NCBI RefSeq assembly: GCF_904849725.1
Contig: NC_058521.1
Span: 347,556,638-347,620,637, forward strand
DNA length: 64,000 nucleotides
Direction: 5' to 3'
Source: Hordeum vulgare subsp. vulgare
Taxonomy: Eukaryota; Streptophyta; Magnoliopsida; Poales; Poaceae
The notes beneath the pieces were generated by a model. The model saw only the letters and a program-made list of their open reading frames with translations, did not search any database and was not told where the DNA came from. Of the stretch, positions 10,157 through 22,080 are shown one piece after another. The translations under genes and the position numbers were made by a program. The number at the start of each line of letters is the position of its first letter. Position 1 is the stretch's first letter.

Positions 10157-10675
10157 GACGGGAGCTGCGGATTCGCGAGGGAGATGGAGAAGGAAGAAGC
10201 TTGGGGTGCGCAGAGGACGGCGAAGGAAGCGAAGCAAAGGCGAGATGTCTGGCGAGCGTAACAAAAAACCCTCGCCGTTGGGATTTAAGTAAGGTTCCGA
10301 CTGGGCCACTGGCAAGTGGCCCCGAAATCTTATCCACCGACCGACCGCGGCGATATCAGTGGAGAAGATGAAGGCGCGGGAATCGAGGCGTGGGGCGCTA
10401 CTCGAGCACGATGTCGTCATCCCTGCTGAGCGCACGGTAACCGAAATTTGAGGATCCCGGGAAATCCGCCGCTGTCAGTTGACTGGTCACGTCAGAAGAT
10501 GCCACGGAAGCACTCGGTTTCTGACAGTTTGTTTCGCAACTACTTCCACTCGGATCATTGGTCAGAAAAGATAAAATGGATCGAGGCAAGCAACACCAAA
10601 GTTACATCCGTATCAGTCGGATCCAAACTTCAAGCATCGCTTCGTCGTTCCAACCCCAATCCATTCGGGGACTAA
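10157..10675. other. region upstream of antisense gene and upstream of 3' LTR, element A
   Basis: No convincing gene. It should contain the antisense gene's promoter and 5' leader. It ends in TTCGGGGACTAA (10664-10675), which sits where the polypurine tract priming plus-strand DNA synthesis is expected, immediately before the LTR. Confidence 0.5.
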
Positions 10676-11232
10676 TGATGGGGTTATAGTCCTAGGGTAG
10701 GGTCATGGTCCTGCCTTGTAGGTCCTACCCAAGGACTACCCCTCATAAGGGACAAGGCCCTTAGTCAGTTCCGACTGAACTAAGGAGTTCCCATCGTCCA
10801 GTCGGTAACAGGTCCTTGACCATCCAGTCGGAGACTAGCATTCGGAGCGTATCAAACTAACCGACTGGATTCCACTCTGTGCATCGTACCCCCCTGGAGG
10901 GAAACGGTCATATGTTTCCATGTGCCTTTATTAGCATTTAAGGCGTACGTTACCTGTAACGTAGGAATTTCTTCGCCACTACTCCACCCCTGTGCACCGA
11001 ACCGTTGTGGAGGGCAGCGCACTCTATATAAGCCACCCACCCCCACTGGTGCAGGGGTTAGCAATTCACTGTATTCTATATTCCACTCGACAACAAGCTC
11101 CCTGAGCACTGAGACGTAGGGCTATTACCTCCACCGCAGAGGGGCCTGAACTCATACAACCTCGCCGTAGCTAAGGCTCTGCCCATCCCTTTCGTACCGT
11201 ACACATCTATTGTCACGCTTATACCCATGACA
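10676..11232 (+). repeat. 3' LTR of element A (557 bp)
   Basis: Begins TGATGGGGTTATAG and ends CCCATGACA, the TG...CA form. The right boundary is where Copia element B homology starts. A TATA box (TATATA, 11025-11030) lies in U3. A block at 11113-11151 (CGTAGGGCTATTACCTCC, then GAGGGGC) closely matches 55209-55243 in the 5' LTR of element D, marking the R/U5 region. The left LTR copy is outside the window, so length is inferred from one copy. Confidence 0.8.
11025..11030 (+). promoter_or_regulatory. TATA box in the 3' LTR of element A
   Basis: CTATATAAG lies about 85 bp upstream of the conserved R/U5 block. This is the expected layout of an LTR promoter. The corresponding 5' LTR box would drive element transcription. 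Confidence 0.6.
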
Positions 11233-11662
11233 CTCATGTTCCTCACTTTGAGGCTTTGGTAGATTTAGGCTTGGGTTGAGCATCATGAGGAGAATCCTTC
11301 CGTAGTTTTACCTCGACCCCCTTTAACAGTACGGTATTCCTATGACTCAAGAGTAAAGAAAATGAAACAGAAAGAGTAAATCTTCACGCTTCAAAGTCTT
11401 CAGACTGTTTTCTTCAGGACACACTGAATTCCTCATCTTCAATATCTTCATGAGGAATATCAATTTCGTCACAATCAAAGTCTTCAAGGAAGTACCAAAG
11501 TCTTCACCCAAATACATTCATTTTTTAGGGGTCGATATTCTTCGGATAACTCAAACTCCTTAGCGACTTATAAAGTTTGTGTACACTTACAAACATATTT
11601 GTCCCTTAACCTATAAGTCTTCAAACCACCAAAATCACTTAGGGGCACTACATGCACTTACA
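11233..11662 (-). repeat. 3' LTR of element B, truncated by element A
   Basis: 430 bp matching 51169-51607 with scattered differences. The shared words include CCTCACTTTGAGG, TTTTACCTCGACCCCCTTTA and CAAACCACCAAAATCACTTAGG. The LTR begins (minus strand) at 11662 with TGTAAGTGCATG. Homology stops at 11233, where element A is inserted. Confidence 0.85.
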
Positions 11663-11676
11663 ATCTCCCCTATTTT
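11663..11676 (-). promoter_or_regulatory. polypurine tract of element B
   Basis: The minus strand reads AAAATAGGGGAGAT directly before the LTR start at 11662. This is the expected primer site for plus-strand DNA synthesis. Confidence 0.75.
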
Positions 11677-12270
11677 GGTGGTTGATGACAATTAGGTTAA
11701 TTTTTGAACGGCGATAATAATATGGAATGTGAGTACAAAGTTTGAGGAATCTGAAATCAAGGTACACAGAAACTCCCCCTGAAGATGTGCATATTTTGAG
11801 GAATTTGCTTTGAGCAGCAAATACACATAGATGATTTATATCATGGAGATCTCCCCGTGTATCTTGCAATTAATGCATGCTTTTGACATATAATATGAGG
11901 AAATATATATGCAAGATGACAAATGGTGTCTCACGAATTTCAGCTTGCCTGGATTAATAAACATTGAGGAATAAGCATGCAAGGGAAAATGTCCAAAAGA
12001 GTCAGAGCACCATCGGGCTTAAGTTACAACTCATTACATCAAAAAACTTCAGAAGAGCCAAGAGTTTGTAACTTAATAAAGTTTATAAGTCCCATAAAGT
12101 ATCCCGCTTGAAGACTAACGCTCAGATTTCTCCCCCTTTGTCATCAAGCGACGAAAAGGGACAAAACTGAGGACTAACGCCCTTGAAGAAATTCACTTCT
12201 TTGATGATGTAGAGGTGTGAGCATCCTTGGTGACAGGCTTCTTCCTTGGACCAGTTATTGTGTCTTCTGG
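11677..12270. other. 3' untranslated internal region of element B
   Basis: A/T-rich sequence between the extra coding region and the PPT of element B. No gene or repeat seen. Confidence 0.5.
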
Positions 12271-14354
12271 TTATTCATGTGATTCAGCAGTATGAAATAA
12301 AGAAAATGAAATGTTCTCCAAGCGAGGAACTGGAATTGTCTTGAACTTCTTCTTTAGAGGCCACGACCAGTCAAAGTCATGAGTAAATTCTAATTCTTCA
12401 AGTTCCTCGGGAGTCTTCAGATGAGCCAAGGTGGCCCAAGTGCGATCAAATACCTCATGAAGATAATAGTGATTTTTCTTCACTGCATTTTGAGGCTCAT
12501 TTAGGGTTTTCACAATTGAACCAAACTGGCGTTTCACCCATTTGTGATTCTGATCGACTTTTTGGTGAAGACTGATGAGAAGCTCTCTGTTAGTCATCAC
12601 TATTGGGGCAGTTGGGCTTTGAGGATCTTGAGTGGCAGTGTCATCGTATGAAGAATATGAATCAGCCTTGCAAAATTGGCCATCAAGGGGCCGATTTCCT
12701 TCATCTATAACGTACTTGCCTTTCCCTTCAACTAGTTCAAAAGATGACTTGATGACCTTGATAGGCGGCAGATATCCGAGGTGATTCTGAAAGTCGGCTT
12801 GATAGTTTATGCCTGATTTGTTTCTAATGAATCTCATGATCCAAGGCGCATAAATCTTCAGCTCATATGGTGACATAGCATTCTCAGTCAAAGTCCTCAA
12901 GAAGAAATCATGAAGATTCATAGGGATGCCATGAATGCCATTGAACAGTATATTCTTCATGATGCCTACGACATCTTCTTCCTTGTCATGCCCTTTGATA
13001 GGTGCAATGCCATAGGACAAGATTATGTACACACTTTTGGGCTCATACTTCAAGTCCTGTAAAAGAAATCGAGTCATTGGGGGTTGGACCTTGGCCAGAG
13101 GTTTCATGAGGACTTCCATGAGCTTGTTTGACAGTTCTCGTTCATCATACATCTTAACTGCGTGCTCTATGGGAATTTATATTGGAAGAGCTCAAAGCAA
13201 TTCAGTGGCTAGAGCTTTGTAATGTGTGTGCTGAGTCATCCACTCCAATACCCAGGTAGTGACATCTTTTGGGTCGCCTGAGTTATGTAGTGTGGCATAG
13301 AATAGAAGAATTATGTCTATGTTCCAATCACCAATATTTGTACAGAAAGGCAGTAACCCATCTTCGTGAAGAATGTTGAGGACTGGGGCAAAGCAAGGTA
13401 TTTCCTCCATGTCACAGTGAGGAATGTGAGTATGATGAAATATCTTCTGTCTTCCACACAACACAGAAGCATAATAGTTCAGTTGATTCCTGGTCCAGAA
13501 CTTCCTGTGTCTGATGCGAAGCTTGTAATATGGATTATCTCCGGTGAAGAACATACATTCTTCATAGAAAGCTTCTTTCTGAAACTTTGGCCTTTTATAG
13601 AAGGGCTGATTTGACTTCAGTTGAAGGTTGTGTTGTTGTTCTTGAGGAGTAGCTACCACAATTTCGGCTTCAAGATTGACCACGACAATTGCGATTTCAG
13701 TATTAGGAGCAGGAGCATTTTCTGCAGTTGGAGCATTTTCTTCATCTTGAGGAATCTGCTTATCTCAAGAGGCAGTTGCAATATTTGTTGCTGCATTTTC
13801 TTCAGCTAATGCAGCTGATTCTTGTGTAGATTCCTCACGAATGGTATTTTCATCAGAACCGGTAAGAACCTCAGTGGCAGCTGGAGTATGAAGATCCTTA
13901 GCTGTTTGTTGTGAGTGAGGATGAGTCTGTTCCCGGAATTCAACATGGATCACAGGGGTGATGCATCTGTTTTCTTCATCACCCTCCTTTTCTTCAGTGG
14001 TCATCGGAGGTGTGGTGATTTGAGGAATATCATCAATTTGTATTTCCTCATTCATTACTTCATCCTCTTATGGGTCATTCATTTCTTCTTCTTCTTCGGG
14101 AATGACATAGTCCTCACCGAGGGAACAATCATGTACGATGGCGCTACATTGAGAGGAGTAGCATCCACCAGGGCCATTGAAGATTCTGACGGCATAATCT
14201 TCAGACGTTTGGCTTCTGAAGATTCTGAAGCTAGTGAAGCTTTTCTCTTTTTAGCTTCTTTCTCAACCGCTTTGGTTTTCTTCACGTCTGATGCAGATGG
14301 TGTGACTTTCTTCACCTTTGAGGATTTTGGTGAAGGAGCACTTTCACCAGGCAC
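12271..14354 (-). pseudogene. extra (envelope-like) coding region of element B, C-terminal part
   Basis: Four minus-strand open segments (14354-14079, 14055-13765, 13683-13192, 13152-12271). The last three share one frame broken by a TGA near 13765 and stops near 13190-13160, so they once formed one reading frame. The N-terminal part is Lys/Ser/Glu-rich (SPKSSKVKKV, KKRKASL, FPKKKKK). The C-terminal part is globular and aromatic-rich (NQPFYKRPKF, FYEECMFFTGDNPYYKLR, RKFWTRNQLNYY, PWIMRFIRNKSG). I see no clear transmembrane segment or signal peptide. An extra region at this position is called envelope-like in Sireviruses, but its function is unproven, and the link is by position. Confidence 0.6.
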
Positions 14355-14809
14355 TGGTTCATCAGTGTTAGGCCTGATAGTTTCTTTAGCTGGAATATTC
14401 TGAGGAATTTCTTCAGTGGCTGGTTCTACAGTTTCATCTTCCTCAGTCAGCTAACAGTATAGCTTGGCTGAGGTTGTGTCTTCTACTTTGGAGCGGCAGC
14501 TCTGTTGTTGTACTCATCAACTATAGCAGTTGCAGCCTTGATGAATTTCACTTTGACCCCTTGACGATCAAAGTGAAGACTTGTATACTTGTCTGTGAGG
14601 GTTTAAAGTTCAGCCTGTGTTGATACAAGTACTTCAGGTGAAAAATTGAGTAGATCATGCTTGAGGAATTTCTCCGTTATGACTTTGGTAGCCTTGGCTT
14701 GCTTGGCTTGCTGCTCTTTCTATTTAGCTTCATTGATGAAAGTAGCCACCATATGGCTGACACCAGGGGGAAGCTTCAAATCATCAATCGGTGTGTTTGG
14801 ATCTTCATA

Positions 14810-15676
14810 CTAGAGGTCGATGAAATCCACCAATACATCTGGATCCATAGCAAGAGGAATGGAACTGCCAGAGGCTTGTGCAACTCGTTCTTGTTTGTTT
14901 CTGATGATGACTTGGAGTGTTTCATCATCAAATTCTTCACTTCCTTCTAATGCAGAAAGAATGTTAATGATTTTGTTTAGACTTGGCCTGGTACCTCTAC
15001 CAGCAGTCATCTTAGTCTTTAACCGAATGGGTGAAGATTTTGAAGCAGACCTAGTAGCACATGGCACTGAGGAACTTGATTGTTCAGGTTGAAACTTACT
15101 CAGCTGCTTCTGTTGTGGGGTTGAAGACTGTGGTGCTGTTGACGATTTTGCAGTCGTTGCAACTTTCTGAGGCAATTGCTCTTTTGGCACTGTAGTTGAA
15201 GGTTTGGGTTTCTTCGGCAAAGTCTTCTTCTGAGGAATTGCTGTAGCAGAAGCTTCAGCAGCTAAAGAAGTGGCAGCAGAGTCCTCATTGAATTTCTGCA
15301 CAACTGCTTCGCCCTTTTTCTGCAACTTATACAAGTATTTGATTTTCTCATCAGGATAATCCTCAATAGTGGCTACACTTGATGGTGTCTTGAGCGCAAA
15401 CTTCTTTGCATATTTCGGAGTCACATATCTGTACTCCTTCCACTCTTTAGCCCACCTGCGCTCAATCTTTTGAAGCCTTATTTCTCGCTTCTCCATGGTC
15501 TCGTTACAATGTATTTGCTCATCCGGTGTACAATAATCAGCACACATTTCTTCAGTTATCTCAAAAGCAATATTCTGCTCCTGTTTCTTGTCACCATTCT
15601 GTTTCCGGTCTTCTACCATTTTCTTCAGCCGCGGTTTTTGCTGAGGAATATGAATTCTTGATGATTCTGAAGACAC
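14810..15676 (-). pseudogene. extra coding region of element B, N-terminal part
   Basis: Open frame of 288 residues on the minus strand, upstream of and probably once continuous with 14354-12271; the 14809-14355 gap holds the same kind of sequence with several stops. It has a charged helical segment (EKREIRLQKIERRWAKEWKE), then a low-complexity Ser/Thr/Pro/Gln region (TTAKSSTAPQSSTPQQKQLS) and an acidic end. It starts at ATG 15676. It lies between RNase H and the 3' LTR, in the position of the extra Sirevirus gene. I do not recognise a catalytic domain. Confidence 0.55.
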
Positions 15677-17072
15677 GGTAAGGTTTCTTCGATAAATGCT
15701 GCAAATGAGTTAAGTTGATGAGAACCTAGAGATTCATCAGCTGACATTTTGTACCTGTGAACAGAGTATAGGTGCGAAGAATTTGAAGAGGTCATATGCG
15801 TTCTCAGATTTGAGGAAATTGAAAAAAAAACTAAAGTTGAGGAATTTGACGAGTGAGTTGTGGAATTTGACTAATCATTCTGATCTTGGGTTCCAGAGTT
15901 TTGCAGATTCGAAAATTTACACAATTCAGGAATCCCGTGAAGAATTTTAGTTACTTAGTGAAATTCATCATGTGTTCCAGGCAGGAGTGTGCACAGCTGA
16001 GGAAATTTCTGAGGAAACATAGATTTCACGAATCAACCAAGAAATAAAAGATCAACAGGGCCACTAAAATAAAATTTGATTTACCCTGTGCGAAGAAAAT
16101 GATGAACTGAGCCAGTAAAAAGAAGAAGTTCGTCGGCTCAGATCTTCAGCTCCTTAAATTGGCGACTGAAAACAACTACGACGGCGGCGGAGGAAGATAT
16201 TCCGCAGTCGGTTTGAGTTCGGCGACAGTGAGGGTGAGGCAGTGAAGCTTTTCCTCACCGGTGGCGAAGATGTTAGCGGCAGTGCTAGGGTTTGAGATCG
16301 AGCAGAGAAGACGAGAGGTGAAGAAGAGTTTTGACTGAGGGGGTAAGGGGGTATTTATAGCTCAGGTGCAAAACTATTTGGGCCGAAACTCTCGGACCGA
16401 ACTGCCCTGCCTCTTCATCTCCACTTGACACGTGGTTCCCACGATTAAAGCGGTGGAGATCGTGGTTATCCGAACGTGAGAAGTGGGTGCGGTTACTGTT
16501 GCAACGGTTAAATTTTTTTAATTTCGAGGAATTCGTTTCAAAGTCCTCAGCTGACAAGGACTCAGTGAGGATTTTGAACAAGTGTCAAATAGAATGCATA
16601 TGAAGAATACAAAATAGACTGGATTGACCTTAGCATAGAGGGGAGTCGGGTCCGATCACATTCACTTAGATGAAATATCAAAGTGAAGACTGAGCTATAA
16701 GTGAATGTTGTTGAGGATTTGAAAGCACATTATATATGTATATATACTCAAATAAAAATCATCAAAAGATTTGAAGAATTTTAATATTTTGAAAATTTGA
16801 ATATTTTGTCACAAAAGTCTAAGATTTAAGAATTTCAACTTCGAAGAAAAACCAGCTTGAAGAATTTCAAAGTTGGGTGGTGGCGTGACACACCGTATAA
16901 GAATAATGATTTCAGGCACCGCGTACAATTGTCGTAGGGCCCTAAGAACCAATTTCTTCATTGATTTCTTCACACTTAGAGTGATTTTCTTCATTGGTTG
17001 AGGAAAATCGTTACTTTATGTGTTGCACATCTAAGTCATCAATTTTGCATAAGTGTTAGGATGTGTGCAGGT
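15677..17072. other. internal spacer of element B between RNase H and the extra coding region
   Basis: About 1.4 kb, mostly A/T-rich, with many GAAGAATTT/TTGAGGAAT-like words. No supported gene. The minus-strand open frames of 60-100 codons here carry no recognisable domain. Confidence 0.5.
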
Positions 17073-18731
17073 TTACAAGACATTTGAGGATTCTAGGATA
17101 TTTAGCTCACACCGCAACTTGAAAAATCTTCTCTCATCCAAGGGCTTTGTGAAAATATCTGCTAGTTGATCATCAGCCTTCACATGGTCAATGATGATAT
17201 TACCCTTGAGGACATGATCACGAAGAAAATGATGACGAATCTGGATGTGCTTGGTCTTTGAGTGTTGGACTGGGTTGTAGGAAATCTTGATTGCACTCTC
17301 ATTATCACAGTAGAGGGGCACATTCTTCATGTTGATGTCGTAGTCTCTGAGGGTTTGGTTCATCCATGGCAGTTGAGCACAACAAGATCCAGCAGCAATG
17401 TACTCAGCTTCGGTAGTGGAGAGTGATACACAGTTCTGCTTCTTTGATGACCTGCAAACTAATGATCTTCCAAGGAAATGGCGTGTGTGTGATATTGACT
17501 TGTGATCCACACGGTCACCAGCATAATCGGAATCGGAATATTCGACGAGGTGAAGATTTGAGCCCTTGGGATACCATAATCCTAGTGTTGGTGTGTGAGC
17601 TAAGTATCGAAGAATGTGTTTCATAGCCTTATGGTGTGATTCCTTTGGTTTTGCTTGATAACGAGCACAGATGCAAACACTAAGTATAATATCTTGCCTA
17701 GATGCACATAATTACAATAAAGAGCCAATCATGGAACGATATACCTGCTGATCGAAATCTTTCCCATTTTCGTCAGTGCACAGGTGGCCGTTGGTAGGCA
17801 TAGAGGTCTTGACGCCTTTGCATTCATGCATGTTGAATTTTCTAAGAACGTCCTTGAGGTATTTATCCTGAGATATGAAGATGCCATTGTGTTGTTGATG
17901 AATTTGCAGACATAAGAAGAATTTCAGCTCCCCCATCATAGATATTTGATATTCTTGACTCATCATGTAGGCAAATTCATCACTGTAACGTTTGTTAGTA
18001 CAACCAAAAATAATGTCGTCGACATATATTTGGCACACAAATAGTTCATTGTCATGGGATTTTGTGAAAAGAGTAGGATCAAGTGAACCAGGTTTGAAGC
18101 CTTTCTTCATGAGGAATTCCTTCAATGTATCATATCACGCCCTAGGGGCTTGCTTCAGGCTAAGTCTGAAGACTTTGTCTGGATGCTTCGGGTCTTCAAA
18201 ACCTGGAGGTTGGGCAACATATACTTCTTCCTCAAGCTTACCATTGAGCAATGCACTTTTCACATCCATCTGATACATAGTAATATTGTGATGATTAGCA
18301 TAAGCAAATAATATTAGAATAGCTTCTAGTCTAGCAACAGGTGCAAAAGTTCCATCGAAGGCAATTCCTTCAACCTGTGTGTAGCCTTGGGCTACAAGCC
18401 GTGCCTTATTCCTCACTACCTGACCGTCCTCATCTTGTTTGTTTCGATAGATCCATTTGGTGCCGATGATATTGTGCTTGTGAGGATCTGGTCGTTTGAC
18501 GAGTTCACATATGTCATTTAGCTTGAACTGAATAAGTTCATCTTGCATGGCTTGAATCCACTCAGGTTCCATGAAGGCTTCAACAACTTTTGAGGGTTAT
18601 GTGATAGACACAAACAAGGAATGTCCACAAAAGTTAACCAAATGTGAAGCGTTTGAGCGAGTGAGAAGACCTGGCACATTGATGTCATCGAGGATTTTGT
18701 CAAGTTCTACTTCATTTGCAATCCTCGGATG
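17073..18731 (-). pseudogene. reverse transcriptase and RNase H of element B
   Basis: Copia RT on the minus strand. Motifs in order are [73 protein letters not shown] and the active site YVDDIIFG. RNase H follows with YSDSDYAGD, SLSTTEAEYIAA, CDNESAI and LADIFTKPL. Interruptions: TGA near 18133 (the W of PRAWYD, G to A), TAA near 17710, and a short gap at 18573-18600. The upstream part (HPRIANEVELDKILDD) abuts the insertion of C1 at 18732-18736. The RNase H frame ends at 17073. Confidence 0.88.
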
Positions 18732-18736
18732 AGCTG

Positions 18737-20276
18737 TGATACGTCTCCAACGTATCTACAATTTTTGATGGTTTCATGCTATTATCTTGTCAAACTTTGG
18801 ATGTTTTGTATGCCTTTTATATCTTTTTTGGGACCAACTTATTAACTCAGTGCCAAGTGCCAGTTCTTGTTTTTCCGTGTTTTTGACCCTTTTCAGATGA
18901 GTATTTTAAACGGAGTCCAAACGGAACGAAACATCCATAAAGATTTTTCCGAAACAGAAGAAGATCGGGGACCTCAGAACAAGGGCACGGGGCACCAGGG
19001 ACCCCACAAGCCATCTAGCCGCGGCGAGGGGGCCCACACCTTCCAGGCTTGTGGGCTCCCTGGGCAACCTCTTCCCTAGGTCTTTCGCCTATATTATCCC
19101 AAAAATTCCAGAAAAATTCAGGAGATCATCGAAAGTACTTTTTCGCCGCCGGAAGCTTCTGTCTCCGCAAGATCCCATCTGGGGCACATTCTGCTGCCCT
19201 GCCGGAGGGGGGATTCGGATACGGAGGGCTTCTTCAGCAACACCATGACCTATCCGATGATGCGTGAGTAGTTCACCATAGACCTACGGGTCCATAGCTA
19301 GTAGCTAGATGGCTTCTTCTCTCTCTTGGATCTTCAATACAAAGTTCTCCATGATCTTCATGGAGATCTATCCGATGGAATCTGCTTTTGCGGTGTGTTT
19401 GTCGAGATCCGATGAATTGTGGATTTATGATAAGATTATCTATGAATCTTATTTGAGTTTCTTCTGATCTCTTATATGCATGATTTCATATCCTTGTAAT
19501 TCTCTTCGAGTTGTGGGTTTTGTTTGGCCAGCTTGATCTATGTTTCTTGCAATGGAAGAAGTGCTTGATTTTGGGTTCATACCGTGCGGTGACCTCACCC
19601 AGTGACAGAAGGGGTAGCGAGGCACGCATCGTGTTGTTGCCATCAAGGTTAAAATATGGGGTTTTCATCATTGGTTTGAGATTATCCCTCTACATCATGT
19701 CATCTTGCTTAAGGCGTTACTCTGTTCGTCATGAACTCAATACACTAGATGCATGCTGGATAGCGGTTGATGTGTGGAGTAATAGTAGTAGATGCAGAAA
19801 GTATTGGTCTACTTGTCTCAGACGTGATGCCTGTATGTATGATCATTGCCTTAGATATCGTCATGACTTTGCGCGGTTCTATCAATTGCTCGACAGTAAT
19901 TTGTTCACGCACCGTAATATTTACTATTTTGAGAGAAGCCTCTAGTGAACACTATGGCCCCCGGATCTACTCCACACCATATTTTCATCCTTACTCTTTT
20001 ACTTTGTTGCACTTTCCGCCTTCAGATCTCACTTTGCAATCAATATTGAAGGGATTCACAACCCCTTTATAGCGTTGGGTGCAAGCTCGTTTGTGTTTGC
20101 GCAGGTACTCTGGACTTGACGAGATTCTCCTACTGTATTGATACCTTGGTTCTCAATCTAAGGGAAATACTTACTGCTCCTGTGCTGCATCACCCTTTCC
20201 TCTTCAAGGGAAAAAACGACGCAAGCAAGTCTCTGTCAACGTGTCAATTTTTGGCGCTGTTCTTTGAGAAGTAGCA
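18737..20276 (+). repeat. 5' LTR of element C1
   Basis: Starts TGATACGTCTCCAACG and ends GAGAAGTAGCA, 11 bp before the PBS. It is matched along its length by 25252-26794. The open frames inside, including those on the minus strand near 19449-19671, recur in the other LTR copies and look incidental. Confidence 0.9.
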
Positions 20277-20287
20277 ACAAGGATTTC

Positions 20288-20305
20288 TGGCGCCGTTGCC
20301 GGGGA
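20288..20305 (+). promoter_or_regulatory. primer binding site of element C1
   Basis: TGGCGCCGTTGCCGGGGA lies just inside the 5' LTR. This sequence is the common plant PBS complementary to the 3' end of tRNA-Asp, which primes minus-strand synthesis. Confidence 0.8.
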
Positions 20306-20524
20306 GGATCAAGTCAAGAACTCATCCAAGTAAGTGTCGCAAACTCATCTCTTGCATTTACTTTTTTCGCCTCTCGTTTTCCTCTCCCCCTTTTCTGAAA
20401 AACAAAAATGTACAAAAAGATTTGCCCTTTTCCCCGTTTGCCTTTTTCGTTTTCCTTTTCGTTCGCCCTTTTCTCTCGCTTGCTCCTTGTTCGCTTGTGT
20501 GCTTGCTTGCTTGCTGAAGTCACC

Positions 20525-22080
20525 ATGACTGAAAATACCAAACTTTGTGACTCCTCGAATACTAATAATAATGATTTTATTAGTACTCCGATTGCTCCCG
20601 CCACTAGTGCGGAGTCATACGAAATCAATGCAGCTTTGCTGAATCTTGTTATGAACGAGCAATTCTCCGGCCTTCCTAGTGAAGATGCCGCATCCCATCT
20701 TAATACCTTCATTGAGCTTTGCGATATGCAAAAGAAGAAAGATGTGGATAATGATGTGATTAAATTGAAGCTTTTTCCTTTCTCGTTGCGAGATCTAGCA
20801 AAAACTTGGTTTTCGTCTTTGCCCAAAAATAGTATCGATTTTGGGGATAAGTGCAAAGATGCTTATATATCCAAGTATTTTCCGCCGGCTAAGATTATCT
20901 CTCTCCGTAATAATATCATGATTTTTAAGCAACTTGATCACGAACATATTGCACACTCTTGGGAGAGAATGAAATTGATGCTTAGAAATTGTCCTGCCCG
21001 TGGCTTGAGTCTTTGGATGATTATACAAATCATCTACGTTGGCTTGAATTTCGCTTCTAGAAATATCTTGGACTCCGCCTCAGGTGGAACGTTCATGGAA
21101 ATCACGTTAGGAGAAGCCACAAAACTCCTAGACAATATCATGACGAACTACTCTGAGTGGCACACTGAAAGATCACCTACTAGTATAGAAGAAATTAACT
21201 CGTTGAGTGCTAAGATGGATGAGTTAATGAATTTGGTTGCTAGTAGAACTGCTCCTTTAGATCCTAATGATATGCCCTTGTCTTCCTTGATTGAGAGTAG
21301 CAACGCTAGCTTGGACGTTGATTTTGTTGGTAGGAATAATTTTGGCAACAACAATGCTTTTAGAGGAAACTATGTTCCTATGCCTTTTCCTAGTAACTCC
21401 TCTAATAACTTTGGCAACTCCTACAACAATACTCATGGAAATTACAATAGATTACCCTCTGATCTAGAGAGTAATATCAAAGAGTTTATCAACTCGCAAA
21501 ATATTTTCAATGCATCCATAGAGGAAAAACTACTCAAAATTGATGATTTGGCTAAGAGTGTTGATAGAATGTCTAGTGATATTGATGCTTTGAAAGTTAG
21601 ATGTTCTCCTCCAAGATCAATATGGATGAAACTTTGAAGGCTATGCGTGTTTCCATGAGTGAGAGCAAAGAAAGAACCGCCCAAATTCGTGCTAGACATG
21701 AATGGCTTAAAAAGGCGTGTTCTCGTGATAAGAATCACGAAGATCTTAAAGTGCTTGGTGTGACTCCCATTGAATCTTTGTTTTCTTGTGTCAAATCCAA
21801 TGATGATGGGGCTGGATATGAATCCACTTTGGTTGAAAAACGCCCCAATGATTCGGAGTCCATCTATCTTGATGCTAAAAGCATTGAAAGTGGAGTAGAA
21901 GATATTAAAACTTTGAGTAGTAATGAAATTACTACTTTGGATTTCAAAGAATTCTATTATGATAGTTGCTCCTTTATTGAATGCATTTCCTTGATGCAAT
22001 CCATGCTAAACTCTCCACACGCTTATACAAAACAAGGCCTTTACCGATCATATCATCGAAGCTATGATAAAATCTCTTGA
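20525..22080 (+). pseudogene. Athila-type gag of element C1, frameshifted
   Basis: The likely start is ATG 20525 (MTENTKLCDSSN). The capsid region reads HLNTFIELCDMQ, LKLFPFSLRDLAKTWFSSLP and KYFPPAKIISLRN, typical of Athila Gag. An Asn/Gly-rich stretch follows. The frame breaks near 21615 (one A missing in CCTCCAAG; stop at 21635) and resumes one frame over at 21601-22080 (MDETLKAMRVSMSESKERTA). A second shift near 22030 leads into the protease frame at 22064. Compared with C2, the segment from LKVLGVTP onward is shared. Gag packages element RNA; this copy cannot make a full product. Confidence 0.85.

Larger units (their letters stand above)
1..11232 (+). mobile_element. Element A: Tat-lineage Ty3/Gypsy LTR retrotransposon, 5' end outside window
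   Basis: Domain order is gag, aspartic protease, RT, RNase H, a second RNase H, integrase, tandem repeats, an antisense gene and a 3' LTR. The integrase-last pol order defines Ty3/Gypsy. The second RNase H (DGS, NNEAEYEAL, GDSDLV motifs) and the antisense gene between pol and the 3' LTR are features of the Tat lineage. The 5' LTR, PBS and gag start lie upstream of the window. The 3' LTR ends at 11232, where sequence homologous to the LTR of Copia element B begins abruptly. I therefore infer that A is inserted in B's left LTR, with CTCAT (11233-11237) as the candidate target duplication. The other copy is outside the window. Confidence 0.9.
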
